A stretch of 34,965 nucleotides of DNA from positions 58,969-93,933 of the forward strand of contig PMNA01000011.1 in the NCBI GenBank assembly GCA_003162055.1. Direction: 5' to 3'. Position numbers and translations under genes: made by a program. The notes under the pieces are model-generated. The model saw nothing but the letters and a program-made list of their open reading frames with translations. It was not told the DNA's origin and did no database searches. This DNA comes from Actinomycetota bacterium. Lineage in GTDB: Bacteria; Actinomycetota; Thermoleophilia; Gaiellales; Gaiellaceae. Positions within the stretch are counted from its first letter, which is position 1. Every line of letters begins with the position of its first letter. This document shows, piece by piece, positions 1 through 8,345 of this stretch.

Positions 1-600
1 CCGAGCGCCGGCTTCAACCTGCTCTGGGATCGGTACGCCTACCGTTACGGAGCCGAGCGCTGGGGAAAGGCGGATGCGCCGATCGAGCTGAATGGAGAGC
101 TCCGTGCTCCGCTTCCGAGCGGGCTGCTTGCGATCAGGCCGGTCGTGCGCAGACGCCTGGGCATCGATCTGAGCCCGATCGACGTGAATAGCGAGTATGG
201 AGCCCGGCTCCTGAGGTCCTTTATCTGGCCCGACCAGGTCGAGCGTCTGGCGCGGCTCGATCAGGCGATCGAGGTCGTCCGCGCCGATCCCCCGCGGATT
301 CTTAGTGGCGACTACCTGGAGTTGCTCGAGCCTTTGCTCAACGAGCGATCCGAGGAAGCGCTGACGGTCGTCTTTCAGACCGCTTCGCTCAATCACCTTC
401 CGAGTGAGGCGCGGCTTGGCGTTGAGGAGGTCCTGATCCACGCCGGCGAGCGCGGGCCGCTGGCCTTCATCTCGGGCGAGCACACCCCGGACGGCATACT
501 CGGCTACTGGCAGCTCCGCTTTCGGCTCTGGCCCGGGGGCGAGCAGCGGATACTCGCGCGGTTCGACCCGCACGGGCGCTGGCTCGAGTGGCTCGGCTGA
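1..600 (+). CDS. DUF2332 family protein, 3' part
   Basis: The reading frame is open from the first base, so the gene starts upstream of the window and only about the last 199 residues are present. The visible part begins with a Ser-Ala-Gly-Phe-Asn-Leu-Leu-Trp-Asp-Arg-Tyr stretch, which is typical of the actinobacterial DUF2332 family, and it ends naturally at TGA. A GTG at 145 is an internal codon, not the start. The biochemical role of the family is not known to me. The fold is often described as methyltransferase-like, but I see no catalytic motif to support that here. The next gene on the same strand starts 36 bases after the stop, so the two may be co-transcribed. Confidence 0.75.
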   Translation, partial: PSAGFNLLWDRYAYRYGAERWGKADAPIELNGELRAPLPSGLLAIRPVVRRRLGIDLSPIDVNSEYGARLLRSFIWPDQVERLARLDQAIEVVRADPPRILSGDYLELLEPLLNERSEEALTVVFQTASLNHLPSEARLGVEEVLIHAGERGPLAFISGEHTPDGILGYWQLRFRLWPGGEQRILARFDPHGRWLEWLG

Positions 601-635
601 TGCGTGACGCGCGGCTTCGGCGGGAGTAGGTTTCC

Positions 636-1394
636 TTGGCGATGACTTCCGACCCCGACCGTGTCCCGGTAGTTTCTACATCCAACCCCAAGCTTCGGCT
701 CGTCCGCCGGCTGCAGAGCGCCAGCCAGCGCGAGCGCCTGGGGCTTTTCGTATGCGAGGGCGAGGACCTGATCGTCGCCGGGATGGAGGCCGGGCTCGAG
801 CCAGAGGAGCTGCTCGTGGACGCCGCCCGTCCGACACTCGAGGAACGTGTTCCACGGGCGACTTTCGTCGCCTCGGAGCTGATCGGCGAGCTGTCCGAGC
901 TGGCTCATCCCGCCCGGGCGATCGCCGTCTTTCGTCGCGCCGGGCTGCCGCGGCTCGATCCTACGCAGCTGGCCGAGACCGGGCTTGCACTCTGGCGGGT
1001 CAGCGATCCCGGCAACGTGGGTGGACTTCTACGCAGCGCCGATGCGCTTGGCTCGGGCTACGTATGTCTCTCGGCGGGCTGCGCCGATCCGACCGGGTCG
1101 AAAGCGCTACGAGCTTCGATGGGCGCCGTCTTCCGCGTGCCCCTGGGCGAGTTCGAGCAGGCGCCTGGGCGCCGGGTCGGGCTTGTCGCTCACGGAGGTG
1201 TGCCGCTCGCCGAAGTCGATCTTTCGGGCCCGGTTTGCTTCGTGCTCGGCGCCGAGCGTGAGGGCCTGCCCGACGACGTTGCGGCCGGATGCGACGAGCT
1301 GGCGACGATTCCACTGGCCGGTAGAGCCGAATCTCTCAACGTCGGCATTGCCGGGGCGCTGGCTCTTTACGAGCGCCGGCGCCGGGCCGGTTGA
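636..1394 (+). CDS. SpoU/TrmH-family RNA 2'-O-methyltransferase
   Basis: This 252-residue protein has the two-domain layout of SpoU enzymes. An N-terminal substrate-binding part (about residues 10-95) contains the FVCEGEDLI stretch. A C-terminal SPOUT knot (about 105-250) carries DPGNVGGLLRSADALG (motif 1), FVLGAEREGLP (motif 2) and IPLAGRAESLNVGIAGAL (motif 3), which bind S-adenosylmethionine through the knot. It should methylate a ribose 2'-OH in rRNA or tRNA. The exact site cannot be read from sequence. The TTG at 636 is favoured because GGGAG at 622-626 lies nine bases upstream. An ATG at 642 is the alternative and would remove two residues. The stop abuts the end of the convergent remnant at 1395. 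Confidence 0.9.
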   Translation: MAMTSDPDRVPVVSTSNPKLRLVRRLQSASQRERLGLFVCEGEDLIVAGMEAGLEPEELLVDAARPTLEERVPRATFVASELIGELSELAHPARAIAVFRRAGLPRLDPTQLAETGLALWRVSDPGNVGGLLRSADALGSGYVCLSAGCADPTGSKALRASMGAVFRVPLGEFEQAPGRRVGLVAHGGVPLAEVDLSGPVCFVLGAEREGLPDDVAAGCDELATIPLAGRAESLNVGIAGALALYERRRRAG

Positions 1395-1586
1395 TCACCA
1401 GCCGCCGCCGAAGCCGCCACCGAAACCGCCGCTGCTAAGGCCGCCGATCGAGCTCGACAACGAAGCCGCAAACGCCGACCTGAAGCCGGACGGCAGGCTC
1501 GAGTTTCCGAGCCCGCTCGCGCCTGAGCCGGCGCCGCGAACACCGCGGCGAGTACTACGAGCGCAGCGCAAACACTGCTCTGCGCA
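1395..1586 (-). pseudogene. Decayed remnant of a TPM/YgcG-like secreted protein
   Basis: Directly downstream of lemA on the minus strand lie two pieces in different frames. One frame reads a hydrophobic signal-like stretch, CAALVVLAAVFAAPAQA. Another reads a Ser/Gly-rich tail ending GGFGGGFGGGW followed by TGA at 1397-1395. A signal peptide at one end and a Gly-rich tail ending in Trp at the other is how TPM-domain (YgcG-type) proteins look, and these commonly sit next to lemA. The whole central domain and the membrane helix are missing, and no start codon opens a frame through both pieces. I infer an internal deletion plus frameshift. It could also be chance GC-rich sequence, so confidence is moderate. 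Confidence 0.45.
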
Positions 1587-2243
1587 CTATCTCTGCGGCG
1601 GGGTTGGCGGCGCTTCAGGCTCCGCCGGGGATTGCGGCGCTGCGTCCACAGCGGCTGGCGTCGAGTCCGTAGCGGGTGTTTCCGCACCCGGGAAGCTGAC
1701 CTGAGGCGCCTCGCGCTCGGCTTCGGCACCGACCTCGAAGAACTCGCGCGGCTTGAAGCCGAACGATCCGGCGACGATATTCGACGGAACGGTCTGGATC
1801 GCGTTGTTGTAGGTCAGCACCGTGTCGTTGTAGACCTGCCGCGAGACCTGGATCTTGTCCTCGGTCTCGGCCAGCTGAGCCTGGAGCTGTTGGAAGTTCT
1901 CGGTCGCGCGCAGCTGCGGGTAGGCCTCGGCGACGGCGAACAGCTTGCCGAGCGCCTGGGTGAGGATGTTCTCGGCCTGCGCCTGCTCGGCGGGGCCCTG
2001 TGCCTGCTGCGCTGCGGTCCTCGCCGCGGTGACCGCCTCGAAGGTTCCGCGCTCGTGCGCTGCATAACCCTTCACGGTTTCGACGAGATTGGGAATCAGG
2101 TCGTGGCGGCGCTTGAGCTGGACGTCCACCTGAGCCCAGGAGTTCTGCGTGGCATTGCGCAGACGGACGAGTCGGTTGTAGAGAGCGACGATAAAGATGA
2201 GGAGGAGGGCAACGAGTCCGAGGATGATCCAGAGTACGAGCAT
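1587..2243 (-). CDS. lemA: LemA family membrane-anchored protein
   Basis: The 218-residue product starts with one hydrophobic membrane segment (residues 1-22, [20 protein letters not shown]) and then the helical LemA domain, with [20 protein letters not shown] near residues 33-52 and the later [14 protein letters not shown] and [11 protein letters not shown] stretches. A Pro/Ala/Glu-rich tail of about 35 residues closes the protein. The frame is open far upstream, but the ATG at 2243 is chosen because the membrane helix begins there and GGAAAGG lies about nine bases before it. The domain is expected outside the membrane. Molecular function is not established. It follows the methyltransferase gene by 46 bases and precedes the TPM-like remnant. 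Confidence 0.9.
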   Translation of the reverse strand: MLVLWIILGLVALLLIFIVALYNRLVRLRNATQNSWAQVDVQLKRRHDLIPNLVETVKGYAAHERGTFEAVTAARTAAQQAQGPAEQAQAENILTQALGKLFAVAEAYPQLRATENFQQLQAQLAETEDKIQVSRQVYNDTVLTYNNAIQTVPSNIVAGSFGFKPREFFEVGAEAEREAPQVSFPGAETPATDSTPAAVDAAPQSPAEPEAPPTPPQR

Positions 2244-2289
2244 TAGCGGCGCCTTTCCGTGACGGGGTCGAGATACCTCGGCCCGTACT

Positions 2290-3009
2290 TTAACGGCCGG
2301 AGGCGATAAAAACCATGTCGGGCCCTCCGTCGTACGGGCTGTGGTCGAACCAGCCGTAACAGGCCTCGACGCTGAAGCCGCTTTGCTCGAGCAAAGCGTT
2401 CCACTCCGGCTGCGAGAGCCAGGCCAGATCCATGCTCGTCTCGCCGTCGGGCGCCCGCACCCGCAGCGTGAGATGTCGCTCGGTCGCGTCCCAGTCGGCG
2501 CGCTCGAAGATCTCGGGCTCGCGCTCGATCCAGAGGCCGTGCGTCGTGGCGATATCCTCGCCGGAGGGCGAGAAGACATCGAAGACGAAGCGGCCGCCTG
2601 GCCGAAGCAGGTCGTGGATACGGGTCAGCGTGAGCAGGCGCTCCTCGTTATCGAGGAGATGGAGAAAGGCGCGGAAGGGCGAGATGGCGAGGGGGACTTT
2701 CTCGCTCACGGGCGGATCGCGCACGTCACCGAGACGAAGATCGACGAGCTCGGCGACTCCCGCCTCTCGGGCTCGCTCGCGGCAGCGCTCGAGCATCGGA
2801 GCGGAGGAGTCGACGCCGATCACCGCGATGCCGGCCTGGGCGATCGGAATGGCGATTCGGCCTGTGCCGACGCCGAGCTCGAGCGCGGGCCCGCCCGAGC
2901 CCACGGCCTCGTCCGTGTAGAAGTCGATGTCCTCGACGACGCTGGTGTTCCAGCGGTCGTAGAGAGAGGCGATCGCGTCGTATGGATTGCTCTTGCCTTG
3001 AGAGCTCAC
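2290..3009 (-). CDS. Class I SAM-dependent methyltransferase
   Basis: The 239-residue protein has a Rossmann-type methyltransferase core. Motif I is [19 protein letters not shown] (about residues 42-60), followed by an acidic motif II ending VIGVDSS, and then [12 protein letters not shown] in the later strand region. Its N-terminus, [13 protein letters not shown], is common in small-molecule or ubiquinone-type methyltransferases. The substrate cannot be identified. The start is a GTG at 3009. An ATG just upstream is in another frame and stops at once. The ribosome-binding site is weak. It is probably the first gene of a minus-strand unit with lemA and is divergent from pheS across a 217-base gap. 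Confidence 0.85.
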   Translation of the reverse strand: MSSQGKSNPYDAIASLYDRWNTSVVEDIDFYTDEAVGSGGPALELGVGTGRIAIPIAQAGIAVIGVDSSAPMLERCRERAREAGVAELVDLRLGDVRDPPVSEKVPLAISPFRAFLHLLDNEERLLTLTRIHDLLRPGGRFVFDVFSPSGEDIATTHGLWIEREPEIFERADWDATERHLTLRVRAPDGETSMDLAWLSQPEWNALLEQSGFSVEACYGWFDHSPYDGGPDMVFIASGR

Positions 3010-3226
3010 GTCGGCATTGTCGCCGCTCGGGTCGGCCGCTATCGTTTCGGCGTGGTTCCTTGGTGCTCAGAGTTCGTGTTTACCAGGCCCCGGCCGGCAG
3101 TCGGGGACCGGTGCTGAGCAGCGGAGGCGCCTGCCCTCGATCGTCGAGCTGGGACCGTCCCGGTTTGGAGGTATTCGGGCCAGGCAGGTCGTAGCGAAAC
3201 GGCTGTTGAATGGAAGAACTAGGGTT
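3010..3226. promoter_or_regulatory. Divergent intergenic region; hairpin-rich pheS leader
   Basis: This gap separates the minus-strand methyltransferase from pheS. On the plus strand it can form several stems: TGCTCAG near 3062 with CTGAGCA near 3114, enclosing CCCCG and CGGGG; CTCGA with TCGAG at about 3137-3149; and GGGAC with GTCCC at 3151-3161. No T-run follows any stem, so none looks like a classical intrinsic terminator. It could be a structured 5' leader controlling pheST, but no named RNA family is matched. I saw no convincing -35/-10 pair. Confidence 0.3.
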
Positions 3227-4228
3227 GTGCAGGTGGACGTAGAGAAACTCGAACAGGAAGCGGCAAGCGCGCTCGAGCAGGCGGGCTCACTCGAACAGCT
3301 CGAGGAGTTGCGCGTGCGCTTTCTCGGGCGCTCGAGCGAGCTGAAGCTGGCGCTGCGCGAGGTGCGCGACCGCGAGAGCGGGATGAGCCTGAACGCCTTG
3401 CGCCAGCGTCTGGAAGCGGCGCTCGAAGAGCGGCGCTCGGCGCTCGAGCGCGCCGAGCTGCAGCACAAGCTGATGGCCGACAGCATCGATGTGACGCTGC
3501 CAGGCGAGAGCTTTTCGGAAGGGCATCTGCACCTGATCACGCAGATCAGGCGCGAGGTCGAGGACATCTTCCTCGGTCTCGGATACATGATCGTGGACGG
3601 GCGCGAGGTCGAAACCACCCGCTACAACTTCGACGGCCTGAACATGCCGGCCTGGCACCCGGCTCGCTTATCCGGGCACTCGCTCTTCCTTTCGGACGAC
3701 GTCCTCTTGAGGACGGAGACCTCGCCCTCGCAGATCCGTGTGATGGAGGCTCAGGCGCCGCCCGTCTACATGATCTCGCCCGGCCGCGTCTACCGCCGCG
3801 ACACCCCCGACGCCACCCACAGCCCGGTCTTCCATCAGGTCGAGGGCTTGGCCGTCGATCGCGGCATCTCGCTGGCCGATCTCAAGGGGACGCTGCTGCA
3901 TCTGATGCGTGCCCTCTTCGGCGAGAAGCGCGAGCTGCGTTTCCGCACCCACTACTTCCCTTTCACCGAGCCCTCGATCGAGCCCGACGTCTCGTGTCAC
4001 ATGTGCGACGGCGCGGGCTGTCCGGTCTGCAAGCAGTCCGGCTGGATCGAGATGGGCGGCGCGGGCATCGTCGATCCGAACGTGCTCGAGTTCGTCGGCT
4101 ACGACCCCGAGCAGGTCTCGGGCTTCGCCTTCGGCCTCGGCCTGGAGCGGATCGCGCTACTCCGCCACCGCGTCCCGGACATCCGTCTCCTATGGGAGAA
4201 CGACCTGCGCTTCTCGCGCCAATTCTGA
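3227..4228 (+). CDS. pheS: Phenylalanyl-tRNA synthetase alpha subunit
   Basis: PheS is the catalytic subunit of the alpha2-beta2 enzyme that charges tRNA-Phe. The 333-residue protein has the N-terminal coiled-coil arm (about residues 1-85, with LEELRVRFLGRSSELK) and the class II core, with HSPVFHQVEGLAVD, the Cys-rich CDGAGCPVCKQSGW loop, GAGIVDPNVLE, and motif 3 in GFAFGLGLERIALLRH. It ends with the usual NDLRF..QF tail. The frame is open upstream to 3017, but that extension does not resemble the family. GTG 3227 (GGAAG at 3212-3216) and GTG 3233 (AGGG at 3221-3224) are both plausible starts and differ by two residues. pheT begins one base after the stop. Confidence 0.95.
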   Translation: MQVDVEKLEQEAASALEQAGSLEQLEELRVRFLGRSSELKLALREVRDRESGMSLNALRQRLEAALEERRSALERAELQHKLMADSIDVTLPGESFSEGHLHLITQIRREVEDIFLGLGYMIVDGREVETTRYNFDGLNMPAWHPARLSGHSLFLSDDVLLRTETSPSQIRVMEAQAPPVYMISPGRVYRRDTPDATHSPVFHQVEGLAVDRGISLADLKGTLLHLMRALFGEKRELRFRTHYFPFTEPSIEPDVSCHMCDGAGCPVCKQSGWIEMGGAGIVDPNVLEFVGYDPEQVSGFAFGLGLERIALLRHRVPDIRLLWENDLRFSRQF

Positions 4229-4229
4229 G

Positions 4230-6530
4230 ATGAAAGTTCCTTTCTCATGGCTCTGTGAGTACGTCCCGCTCGAGGTCTCTCCCGAGCAGCTGGCCGAGCG
4301 CTTGGCAGTCACCAGCGCGGAGGTCGAGCGAGTCTTTTGGCGCGGCGTCGAGGATTCGGAGGGCAACTTCGACAATTTCCGCGTCGGCCGCGTGCTCGAG
4401 GCCGGAAAGCACCCCAACGCCGATCGCCTACAGCTGTGCAAGGTCGACCTGGGCGAAGCCGAGCCGCGCCAGATCGTCTGCGGCGCCTGGAACTTCGGCG
4501 CCGGCGCCACGGTCGCGGTCGGGCTGCCCGGCGCGGTCGTCCCGGGCGGCATGAAGCTGGAGCGCGTCAAGCTCCGCGGCAGCGTCTCGGAGGGGATGAT
4601 CATGTCCGAGCGCGAGCTGGAGCTGAGCCAGGATCACTCGGGCATCATGCTGCTGCCCGACGACTGGGAGCCGGGCTCGCGCCTGGCCGATCACTTCGCC
4701 TTGGGCGAGGCGATCCTCGAGCTGGAGGTGACCGGCAACCGGCCCGATCTGCTTGCGGTCTACGGTCTGGCGCGCGAGGTCGCCGCTCTCTACAAGCTCG
4801 AGCTGGCGCCGCCGCCGGGAACCGATCCCGAGCTGGTCGGCGACGAGCCGGTACAGGTCAGCGTCGAGGACTTCGCGGGCTGTCCGCGCTACGTCGGGCG
4901 TCTCTTCCACGACGTGAAGATAGGAGCCTCGCCGCCCTGGCTGAAGGCGCGCCTGAGCGGCGCCGGTATGCGCCCGATCTCGAACGTCGTGGACGTCACC
5001 AACTACGTCATGCTGGCGCTCGGAAACCCCCTTCACGCCTTCGATCTCGATCGTCTCGCGGAGAGTCGCCTGATCGTTCGCCGCGCCCACTCGGGCGAGG
5101 AGATGCGCACCCTGGACGGCGTCGACCGCAAGCTCGACCCGCGCGACCTGGTGATCGCCGACGCCGCGAAGCCGATGGCGGTCGCCGGCATCATGGGCGG
5201 CGAGGAGAGCGAGGTCGCCGACACGTCGAGCTCGATCCTGCTCGAGTCGGCCAACTTCGAGCCGGTCGGCATCCTCGAGAGCTCCGAGCGGTTGAAGTTG
5301 CGCAGCGAGGGCTCGAACCGCTGGGAGAAGGGCGTCGATCCCTACCTGGCAGGCCAGGCCGCCGAGCTGGCGAGCGAGCTGATCGTGCAACTGGCCGGTG
5401 CGCACTGGGTCGGGCAGACCGACATCCAGGGCGAGCTCCCCGCGCGGCCGGTCGTGCACTTCCGGCCCGAGCGTGCCGACGAGTTGATCGGCGTCTCGAT
5501 CCCCGCCGAGGAGCAGCGCGGATTGCTCGAGCGCTTCGGCTTCGAGGTGGCAGGCGACTGGACGGTGACCGTTCCCACTTTCCGCGCCCGCGACGTGACG
5601 CGCGAGATCGACCTGGTCGAGGAGATCGCCCGCGTCCATCTCGACGAGGTTCCCTTCACGCTGCCGGCGCGCCGGGCGATGTGGGGGCGCCTGACCCGCG
5701 AGCAGCGGCTGCGTCGCCGCACAGAAGACGTCCTGAGCGGTCTCGGATTCGTCGAGGCTTACACCTATTCACTCGTCGATAGCGATCCCGACGAGAACGC
5801 GATCCACCTGCCCGATCCACTCACTGCCGAGCATTCACTGCTACGCACGACCATCCTGGGCGGTCTGATCGGCTCGCTGGAGCGTAACCTCGACGCCGGT
5901 AACGAGGACGTCGCGCTGTTCGAGATCGCGCACGTCTACCTGCCAGGGAAAGAGGAGTTGCCGGCTGAGCCCGTACGCATCGCCGGCTTGACCTGGGGCG
6001 GCTTCGCACGCGCCAAGGGCGCCGTCGAGGCGCTCTACCGCGCTCTGGCCGCTCCGACACCGAGCTTCGAGCCAGCCGGCGAGCTTCCCTACCTGCACCC
6101 GCTCAGGGTCGCGCGGGTGGGCGAAGGCGGCTGGGTCGGCGAGCTTCACCCCGAGCTTGCCGAAGGGGAGTGGGGGGCCTTCGAGCTCGATCTGTCCGCT
6201 CTAGCCGAGCTGGCCCAGGACGTCGTCGTCTACTCGGACGTGATCTCCTTCCCGGCGGTCAAGCAAGATCTCTCCTTCGTCGTGGCCGAGAACGTGCCGG
6301 CCGGCGAGTTGATCGCCGCGGCGCGCGAAGCGGCTGGCGCAGACCTGCGCGCGATGGAGGTCAGCGACGTCTACCGCGGCTCCCAGCTCGCAGAGGGCCA
6401 GAAATCGATCACCTTCGCGGTCGCTTTCCAGTCGCCGGAGCGAACACTCTCGGATACCGAGGCGGCCGCGCTGCGAGAGAAAATCGTGCAAATGCTCGCG
6501 GAACGCTTCGACGCGACGCTGCGCAGCTAG
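4230..6530 (+). CDS. pheT: Phenylalanyl-tRNA synthetase beta subunit
   Basis: PheT is the tRNA-binding and editing subunit of phenylalanyl-tRNA synthetase. The 766-residue product begins MKVPFSWLCEYV and shows the expected order of domains: an EMAP/OB tRNA-binding domain (about 40-150, with HPNADRLQLCKVDLG and VVPGGMKL), the B3/B4 editing domain (about 205-370, with RPISNVVDVTNYVMLALGNP), B5 (about 400-470), a catalytic-like core (about 485-660) and the C-terminal anticodon-binding FDX-ACB domain (about 672-766, with FPAVKQDLSFVV). The ATG at 4230 lies one base beyond the pheS stop, so the genes are almost certainly translated as a coupled pair. Length is normal for the family. Confidence 0.96.
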   Translation: MKVPFSWLCEYVPLEVSPEQLAERLAVTSAEVERVFWRGVEDSEGNFDNFRVGRVLEAGKHPNADRLQLCKVDLGEAEPRQIVCGAWNFGAGATVAVGLPGAVVPGGMKLERVKLRGSVSEGMIMSERELELSQDHSGIMLLPDDWEPGSRLADHFALGEAILELEVTGNRPDLLAVYGLAREVAALYKLELAPPPGTDPELVGDEPVQVSVEDFAGCPRYVGRLFHDVKIGASPPWLKARLSGAGMRPISNVVDVTNYVMLALGNPLHAFDLDRLAESRLIVRRAHSGEEMRTLDGVDRKLDPRDLVIADAAKPMAVAGIMGGEESEVADTSSSILLESANFEPVGILESSERLKLRSEGSNRWEKGVDPYLAGQAAELASELIVQLAGAHWVGQTDIQGELPARPVVHFRPERADELIGVSIPAEEQRGLLERFGFEVAGDWTVTVPTFRARDVTREIDLVEEIARVHLDEVPFTLPARRAMWGRLTREQRLRRRTEDVLSGLGFVEAYTYSLVDSDPDENAIHLPDPLTAEHSLLRTTILGGLIGSLERNLDAGNEDVALFEIAHVYLPGKEELPAEPVRIAGLTWGGFARAKGAVEALYRALAAPTPSFEPAGELPYLHPLRVARVGEGGWVGELHPELAEGEWGAFELDLSALAELAQDVVVYSDVISFPAVKQDLSFVVAENVPAGELIAAAREAAGADLRAMEVSDVYRGSQLAEGQKSITFAVAFQSPERTLSDTEAAALREKIVQMLAERFDATLRS

Positions 6531-6582
6531 CGATTCCCCGCTCGCAGAGGGCGATATAGCGCTTTCTTAGAGGCCGTTGCTC

Positions 6583-6594
6583 GCAAACGTTTGC
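6583..6594. promoter_or_regulatory. Palindromic operator 1, LacI-family type
   Basis: A perfect 12-bp palindrome, GCAAACGTTTGC, with a central CG, the usual layout of LacI/GalR-family operators. An identical copy lies 57 bp downstream (centre to centre), and both flank the proposed promoter of the GH6 cellulase. The regulator itself is not in the window. A sugar-responsive repressor is inference. Confidence 0.65.
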
Positions 6595-6603
6595 TGTTCT
6601 CGC

Positions 6604-6632
6604 TTGACTCTTAGAGCCAAGAATGAGATGTT
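6604..6632 (+). promoter_or_regulatory. Candidate sigma-70-type promoter for the cellulase gene
   Basis: TTGACT at 6604-6609 is a good -35 match. Seventeen bases later, GATGTT at 6627-6632 is a weaker -10. The element sits between the two GCAAACGTTTGC palindromes, where bound repressor would cover or loop across it. The predicted transcript start is near 6639, giving a leader of about 70 bases. Confidence 0.4.
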
Positions 6633-6639
6633 GAGCACC

Positions 6640-6651
6640 GCAAACGTTTGC
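6640..6651. promoter_or_regulatory. Palindromic operator 2, LacI-family type
   Basis: A second exact copy of the 12-bp palindrome GCAAACGTTTGC, immediately after the predicted -10 element and therefore over the expected transcription start. A third half-site, GCAAACG, occurs at 6673-6679 with a degenerate second half. This position fits roadblock or promoter-occlusion repression. Confidence 0.65.
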
Positions 6652-6712
6652 CGCCGTTTTGGGGGGTGTCAGGCAAACGCTGGTTGGAATGGGATGAAAG
6701 GGGACTTCTGTT

Positions 6713-7930
6713 ATGCATAAAACAAGACGCACGATCCTGCTCGCCGTGCTCGCCGCGTTGGCAATCGGACTGTTGCCGGTTCTAACCGGAGCAGGTGCGT
6801 GCAACTCGAACGGAACGCGGTTTTTCGTGCCGGCTCCCGATAAAGACGCCGTGCAGCAGATCCACAGTCTGATCAAGCAGCACAACCTCAAGGCTGCCTC
6901 GATGATCGACGGGATGACCGATAAAGGTCATGCAGTGTGGCTTACCGGTGGCACTGCCGTCGAGGTGAAAAAGCAAGTCAGGGAAACGATGAGGCAGGCT
7001 CGCTGGCAGCGCGCAGAGCCGGTTTTCGCCGTGTACAACATTCCTGGACGCGACTGCGCCGGATACTCGGCCGGTGGCGCTCTCGATGCCGCTAGTTATG
7101 CGGCTTGGATCGATGGCGTGGCCAAAGGCATCGGAGCGGGGAAGGCAGTCGTCATCCTCGAGCCGGATAGCCTCGGTCTGCTGCCGCAGACGGACTGCGG
7201 CTCGACCGTCTTCACCGACGCCGACCGCTACGCGGAGTTGAGCGGTGCGCTCGACCGGTTGAACCAGCTAGGGAACGTAAGCGTCTATCTCGACGCCACT
7301 CACAGCAACTGGCTGGGTGTCGACAAGATCTCGACACGGCTGATCACCGCTGGTATCGCTCGGGCGGCCGGTTTCTTCCTGGACGCCTCGAACTACCAGT
7401 ACACGACCAACCTCGTCCAGTACGGAACGTGGATCTCGAAGTGCATCGCTAATGGTGTCAGCGACTGCGCGAACATCTACTGGAACGGCGGCCCGCCCAC
7501 CTGGGTCGGTGTGTCTATGAGCCCGTTCGGCCAGTGGAGCGACACGGCGACCGATCCTGCGCTGAACACAGCCGCGATCAACACCCGCCAAGCAGGCTAT
7601 GTCGGAACGACTCACTTCGTCATCGACACCAGCCGAAACGGCCAGGGAATGTGGGATTACCGGGGCAGCTACCCGGATGCAGGAACCGCTCAGGACTGGT
7701 GCAACGCACCGAACCGCGGTACCGGCATCGCCCCGACCACGAACACGGGCAATCCGCTGGTGGATGCCTATCTCTGGGTCAAGGTGCCCGGCGAATCCGA
7801 CGGACAGTGCACGCGCGGTACCGCTGGACCGGCTGACCCCGAGTGGGGCTTGACCGATCCGGTTGCGGGTGAGTGGTTCCCGCAGATGGCGCTGCAATTG
7901 GCGCAGAACGCCAACCCGCCTCTGAAATAG
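6713..7930 (+). CDS. Secreted glycoside hydrolase family 6 (cellulase)
   Basis: The 405-residue protein has a Sec signal peptide (about residues 1-29) and one GH6 catalytic domain. GH6 enzymes cut beta-1,4-glucan with inversion. Key motifs are YNIPGRDCAGYSAGG with Asp114 (equivalent to the pKa-modulating Asp), VVILEPDSLG with Asp152 (the expected proton donor), DATHSNWLG, VIDTSRNGQG and the late WVKVPGESDGQC. No cellulose-binding module or linker is present, so it is a bare catalytic domain. Whether it is an endoglucanase or a cellobiohydrolase cannot be decided by eye. ATG 6713 has AAAGGGG at 6697-6703. It is a single-gene unit with its own operators and terminator. Confidence 0.92.
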   Translation: MHKTRRTILLAVLAALAIGLLPVLTGAGACNSNGTRFFVPAPDKDAVQQIHSLIKQHNLKAASMIDGMTDKGHAVWLTGGTAVEVKKQVRETMRQARWQRAEPVFAVYNIPGRDCAGYSAGGALDAASYAAWIDGVAKGIGAGKAVVILEPDSLGLLPQTDCGSTVFTDADRYAELSGALDRLNQLGNVSVYLDATHSNWLGVDKISTRLITAGIARAAGFFLDASNYQYTTNLVQYGTWISKCIANGVSDCANIYWNGGPPTWVGVSMSPFGQWSDTATDPALNTAAINTRQAGYVGTTHFVIDTSRNGQGMWDYRGSYPDAGTAQDWCNAPNRGTGIAPTTNTGNPLVDAYLWVKVPGESDGQCTRGTAGPADPEWGLTDPVAGEWFPQMALQLAQNANPPLK

Positions 7931-7941
7931 GAGGGGGATCA

Positions 7942-7989
7942 GACTGCGCGGCGGGAGGGCGGCTCCCGCCGCGCAGTCGTTCTTTTCTC
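7942..7989 (+). terminator. Intrinsic terminator after the cellulase gene
   Basis: A perfect 16-bp stem (7942-7957 with 7963-7978) closes a five-base loop and is followed by GTTCTTTTCTC. It starts 11 bases after the GH6 stop. Its strength and position make it the clearest terminator in the window. Confidence 0.85.
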
Positions 7990-8033
7990 GGCCTGAGGGT
8001 GATAGCGGAGCCAGCGCATTCGCGGGCGCGGCG

Positions 8034-8345
8034 TCAGCGCAAGCCGAAGCGCCGCAGGATCTCGGACAGAGAGATCGTTGGCGCCAGCGGGCGCTTCTCT
8101 TCGGGCGCGACCGCCTCGAACTCCTCGACGCTCAGCTCGAGCGTGACTTGCCCGGAGACGATCTCGCGCACGAGCCCGGCCGGTAGGTAGCGGGGCGGGC
8201 TCGAGTTGGCACGGACGACGATGCCGTCGAAGATGCTCTTGCTCGGCTCGCCGCGAACGGCGCCGATGCGCCCGACGGCGGTTCCATCCGCGGCGACGAC
8301 CTGCCAGCCGCGCCGGATGAGCAGCCAGGAGACCGGCTCGTTCAC
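8034..8345 (-). CDS. PRC-barrel/DUF2171-like small protein
   Basis: This 103-residue protein has a beta-barrel-like pattern. GWQVVAADGTAVGRIGAV near the N-terminus and FDGIVVRA followed by YLPAGLVREI resemble PRC-barrel or DUF2171 domains, which often act as small structural or RNA/protein-binding modules. A more charged C-terminal tail follows. The GTG start at 8345 overlaps the stop of the upstream gene by four bases (GTGA), so the two are translationally coupled. No specific function can be assigned. The family assignment rests on pattern only. Confidence 0.65.
   Translation of the reverse strand: MNEPVSWLLIRRGWQVVAADGTAVGRIGAVRGEPSKSIFDGIVVRANSSPPRYLPAGLVREIVSGQVTLELSVEEFEAVAPEEKRPLAPTISLSEILRRFGLR

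Noticed and set aside
3150-3157. T-box-like TGGGACCG before pheS
   Set aside because: The UGGN position would need to be UGGU for the A discriminator of tRNA-Phe, no specifier loop or terminator/antiterminator pair is visible, and no T-run follows.
3909-4229. Long open extension upstream of pheT
   Set aside because: It is a shadow of pheS in another frame; family homology begins at ATG 4230.
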